A stretch of DNA of 6,977 nucleotides from Holosporales bacterium (GTDB taxonomy: Bacteria > Pseudomonadota > Alphaproteobacteria > Caedimonadales > UBA9215). Shown here in pieces: positions 6,311 through 6,977 of the stretch (positions within the stretch are counted from its first letter, which is position 1; every line of letters begins with the position of its first letter). The DNA is taken from positions 1 to 6,977 of the forward strand of contig DOCA01000100.1 of assembly GCA_003503995.1 (NCBI GenBank), read 5' to 3'. A program made the translations under genes and the position numbers. Below the pieces are notes generated by a model. The model saw only the letters and a list, made by a program, of their open reading frames with translations, was not told where the DNA came from and searched no databases.

Positions 6311-6760
6311 TCACTTTTCCCACCATCGAGTGTTAACGTCTAAAAAGCCTCCTTGCTCAGCACTCAACGCCTGTGCCAACTGTTCTGGAGAATCAATAAG
6401 AGTAAAAAGATTGAGATGCTCTGGTTTCAAGGTATTCTCTTTAAGCATGGACTTGAAGGTTTCTAAGAGCGGCTGCCAAAATCCATCGGTGTTCACTAGT
6501 ATAATAGGTTTTTTATGAACACCTAGTTGCTTTGCAATGATAGCAGACATGACTTCATCCAAAGTCCCAATCCCACCAGGCAACGCCACAAACGCGTCAG
6601 CTTTCATCATTTTTTCCTTACGTTCACCAATGGTTTTTGTATAAATAAAAACATCAGCTTCTTTATATTCTATGTTGTAACTTTTAAGCTGCTCTGGAAA
6701 GACGTTGGTTATTTTTGACCCACCTGCTTTCGCCGCCTTTGCTACAACAATGTCATTCGG
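6311..6760 (-). pseudogene. LOG-family protein (TIGR00730-like), N-terminally truncated, probably a pseudogene
   Basis: LOG-family proteins are Rossmann-fold phosphoribohydrolases that cleave nucleoside monophosphates such as cytokinin riboside 5'-monophosphates; many were formerly called lysine decarboxylases. Seen here: AKAAKAGGSKITNVFPEQL, then GERKEKM, ADAFVALPGGIGTLDEV (the PGGxGTxxE signature, intact), QLGVHKKPIILVN and GFWQPLLETF, ending at the TGA at 6313-6311. Family members are about 180-200 residues; homology begins near the second third, and the N-terminal GS and GG..GLMG blocks are absent. In the same frame a TAA stands at 6763-6761, and no ATG, GTG or TTG occurs between it and the ATG at 6610. 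The shortest reading from 6610 gives 99 residues with TAAGGA (6620-6615) 4 bases upstream, but this splits the ERK..M motif from the fold and removes much of the Rossmann domain. I therefore favour a broken gene; a sequencing error or a functional short protein remain possible. Convergent with ald. Confidence 0.72.
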
Positions 6761-6976
6761 TTAAGAGTAGCCTGAAGTTTTCGATTGCTTTCTGACCCAT
6801 CTTCTCTGTATTGCAAATGATATTCTTGGAAAAGATCGTCCTGGTCTAATTTTTTGTCGCACACGTAAAATCATCGGAATAATTTTAGGTATCCAGTTTT
6901 TTACTTCGTGAAATGTACCAAGAAAAAGATTTTCTAAATAACGCCCAACAACAATAAGGCAATTTTTAAAGTTGAT
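6742..6976 (-). other. unidentified coding remnant with a probable frameshift, cut by the right edge
   Basis: On the minus strand the frame starting at 6976 is open for 71 codons down to the TAA at 6763-6761. Its first half reads like protein (CLIVVGRYLENLFLGTFHEV, then KNWIPKIIPMILRVRQK), while its second half becomes rich in rare AGA codons and arginine. A neighbouring frame, open from 6870 and closed by TAG at 6744-6742, reads like protein in just that second half (KKLDQDDLFQEYHLQYREDG, then SESNRKLQATLNRM). The switch point lies at or near a run of six A on the minus strand (6855-6850). I do not recognise the product and find none of the N-terminal LOG motifs in it. No plus-strand frame here looks coding. 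It may be the 3' end of a neighbouring gene or decayed sequence fused to the LOG remnant. Confidence 0.3.
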
Positions 6977-6977
6977 A

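Noticed and set aside
1..6977. CRISPR arrays, tRNA or rRNA genes, insertion sequence ends, phage genes, and defence or toxin-antitoxin loci.
   Set aside because: Looked for on both strands; no spaced direct repeats, cloverleaf, terminal inverted repeats with a transposase, or relevant protein motifs were seen.

Overview
The window looks like chromosomal DNA from an AT-rich, host-associated alphaproteobacterium. The clearest clue is a nucleotide transporter of the ATP/ADP translocase (Tlc/NTT) family, which in bacteria is largely confined to obligate intracellular groups such as Rickettsiales, Holosporales (Caedibacter/Paracaedibacter-like) and Chlamydiae. The AlaRS carries an insertion just before its CGGTH motif that I recall from alphaproteobacterial AlaRS. 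Holosporales or a relative is my best guess; it is inferred from gene content, not from a marker gene.

Layout, left to right. (1) 1-2055, plus: alaS, alanyl-tRNA synthetase, cut by the left edge so that roughly the first 200 residues are missing. (2) 2056-2282: an intergenic stretch with a good sigma70-type extended -10 promoter. (3) 2283-3818, plus: tlc, a complete 511-residue nucleotide transporter, followed by a clean intrinsic terminator. (4) 3902-4978, plus: zapE, an AFG1/ZapE-family P-loop ATPase. Its start codon lies so close to an extended -10 box that the mRNA is probably leaderless. (5) 5052-6167, plus: ald, a complete 371-residue alanine dehydrogenase. (6) 6168-6310: a convergent intergenic stretch holding a terminator hairpin that works best for the minus strand and a long imperfect hairpin. 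(7) 6311-6760, minus: a LOG-family (cytokinin riboside monophosphate phosphoribohydrolase-like) reading frame that lacks its N-terminal part and has an in-frame stop where that part should be, so probably a decaying gene. (8) 6761-6977, minus: apparent coding remnants that switch frame and that I cannot identify.

How the genes fit together: alaS and ald both handle L-alanine (tRNA charging; oxidative deamination to pyruvate and ammonium with NADH formation), and tlc would import host ATP in exchange for ADP. A cell that draws on host ATP and burns host-derived amino acids is coherent with an intracellular lifestyle. The genes do not form one operon: tlc and zapE are separated by a terminator, and each has its own promoter candidate.

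I saw no rRNA, tRNA, CRISPR array, insertion sequence, phage gene or toxin-antitoxin pair, and no convincing new multi-gene system. The points most worth a second look are the leaderless zapE start, the truncated LOG gene with its frame-switched upstream remnant, and the long hairpin between ald and the LOG frame.
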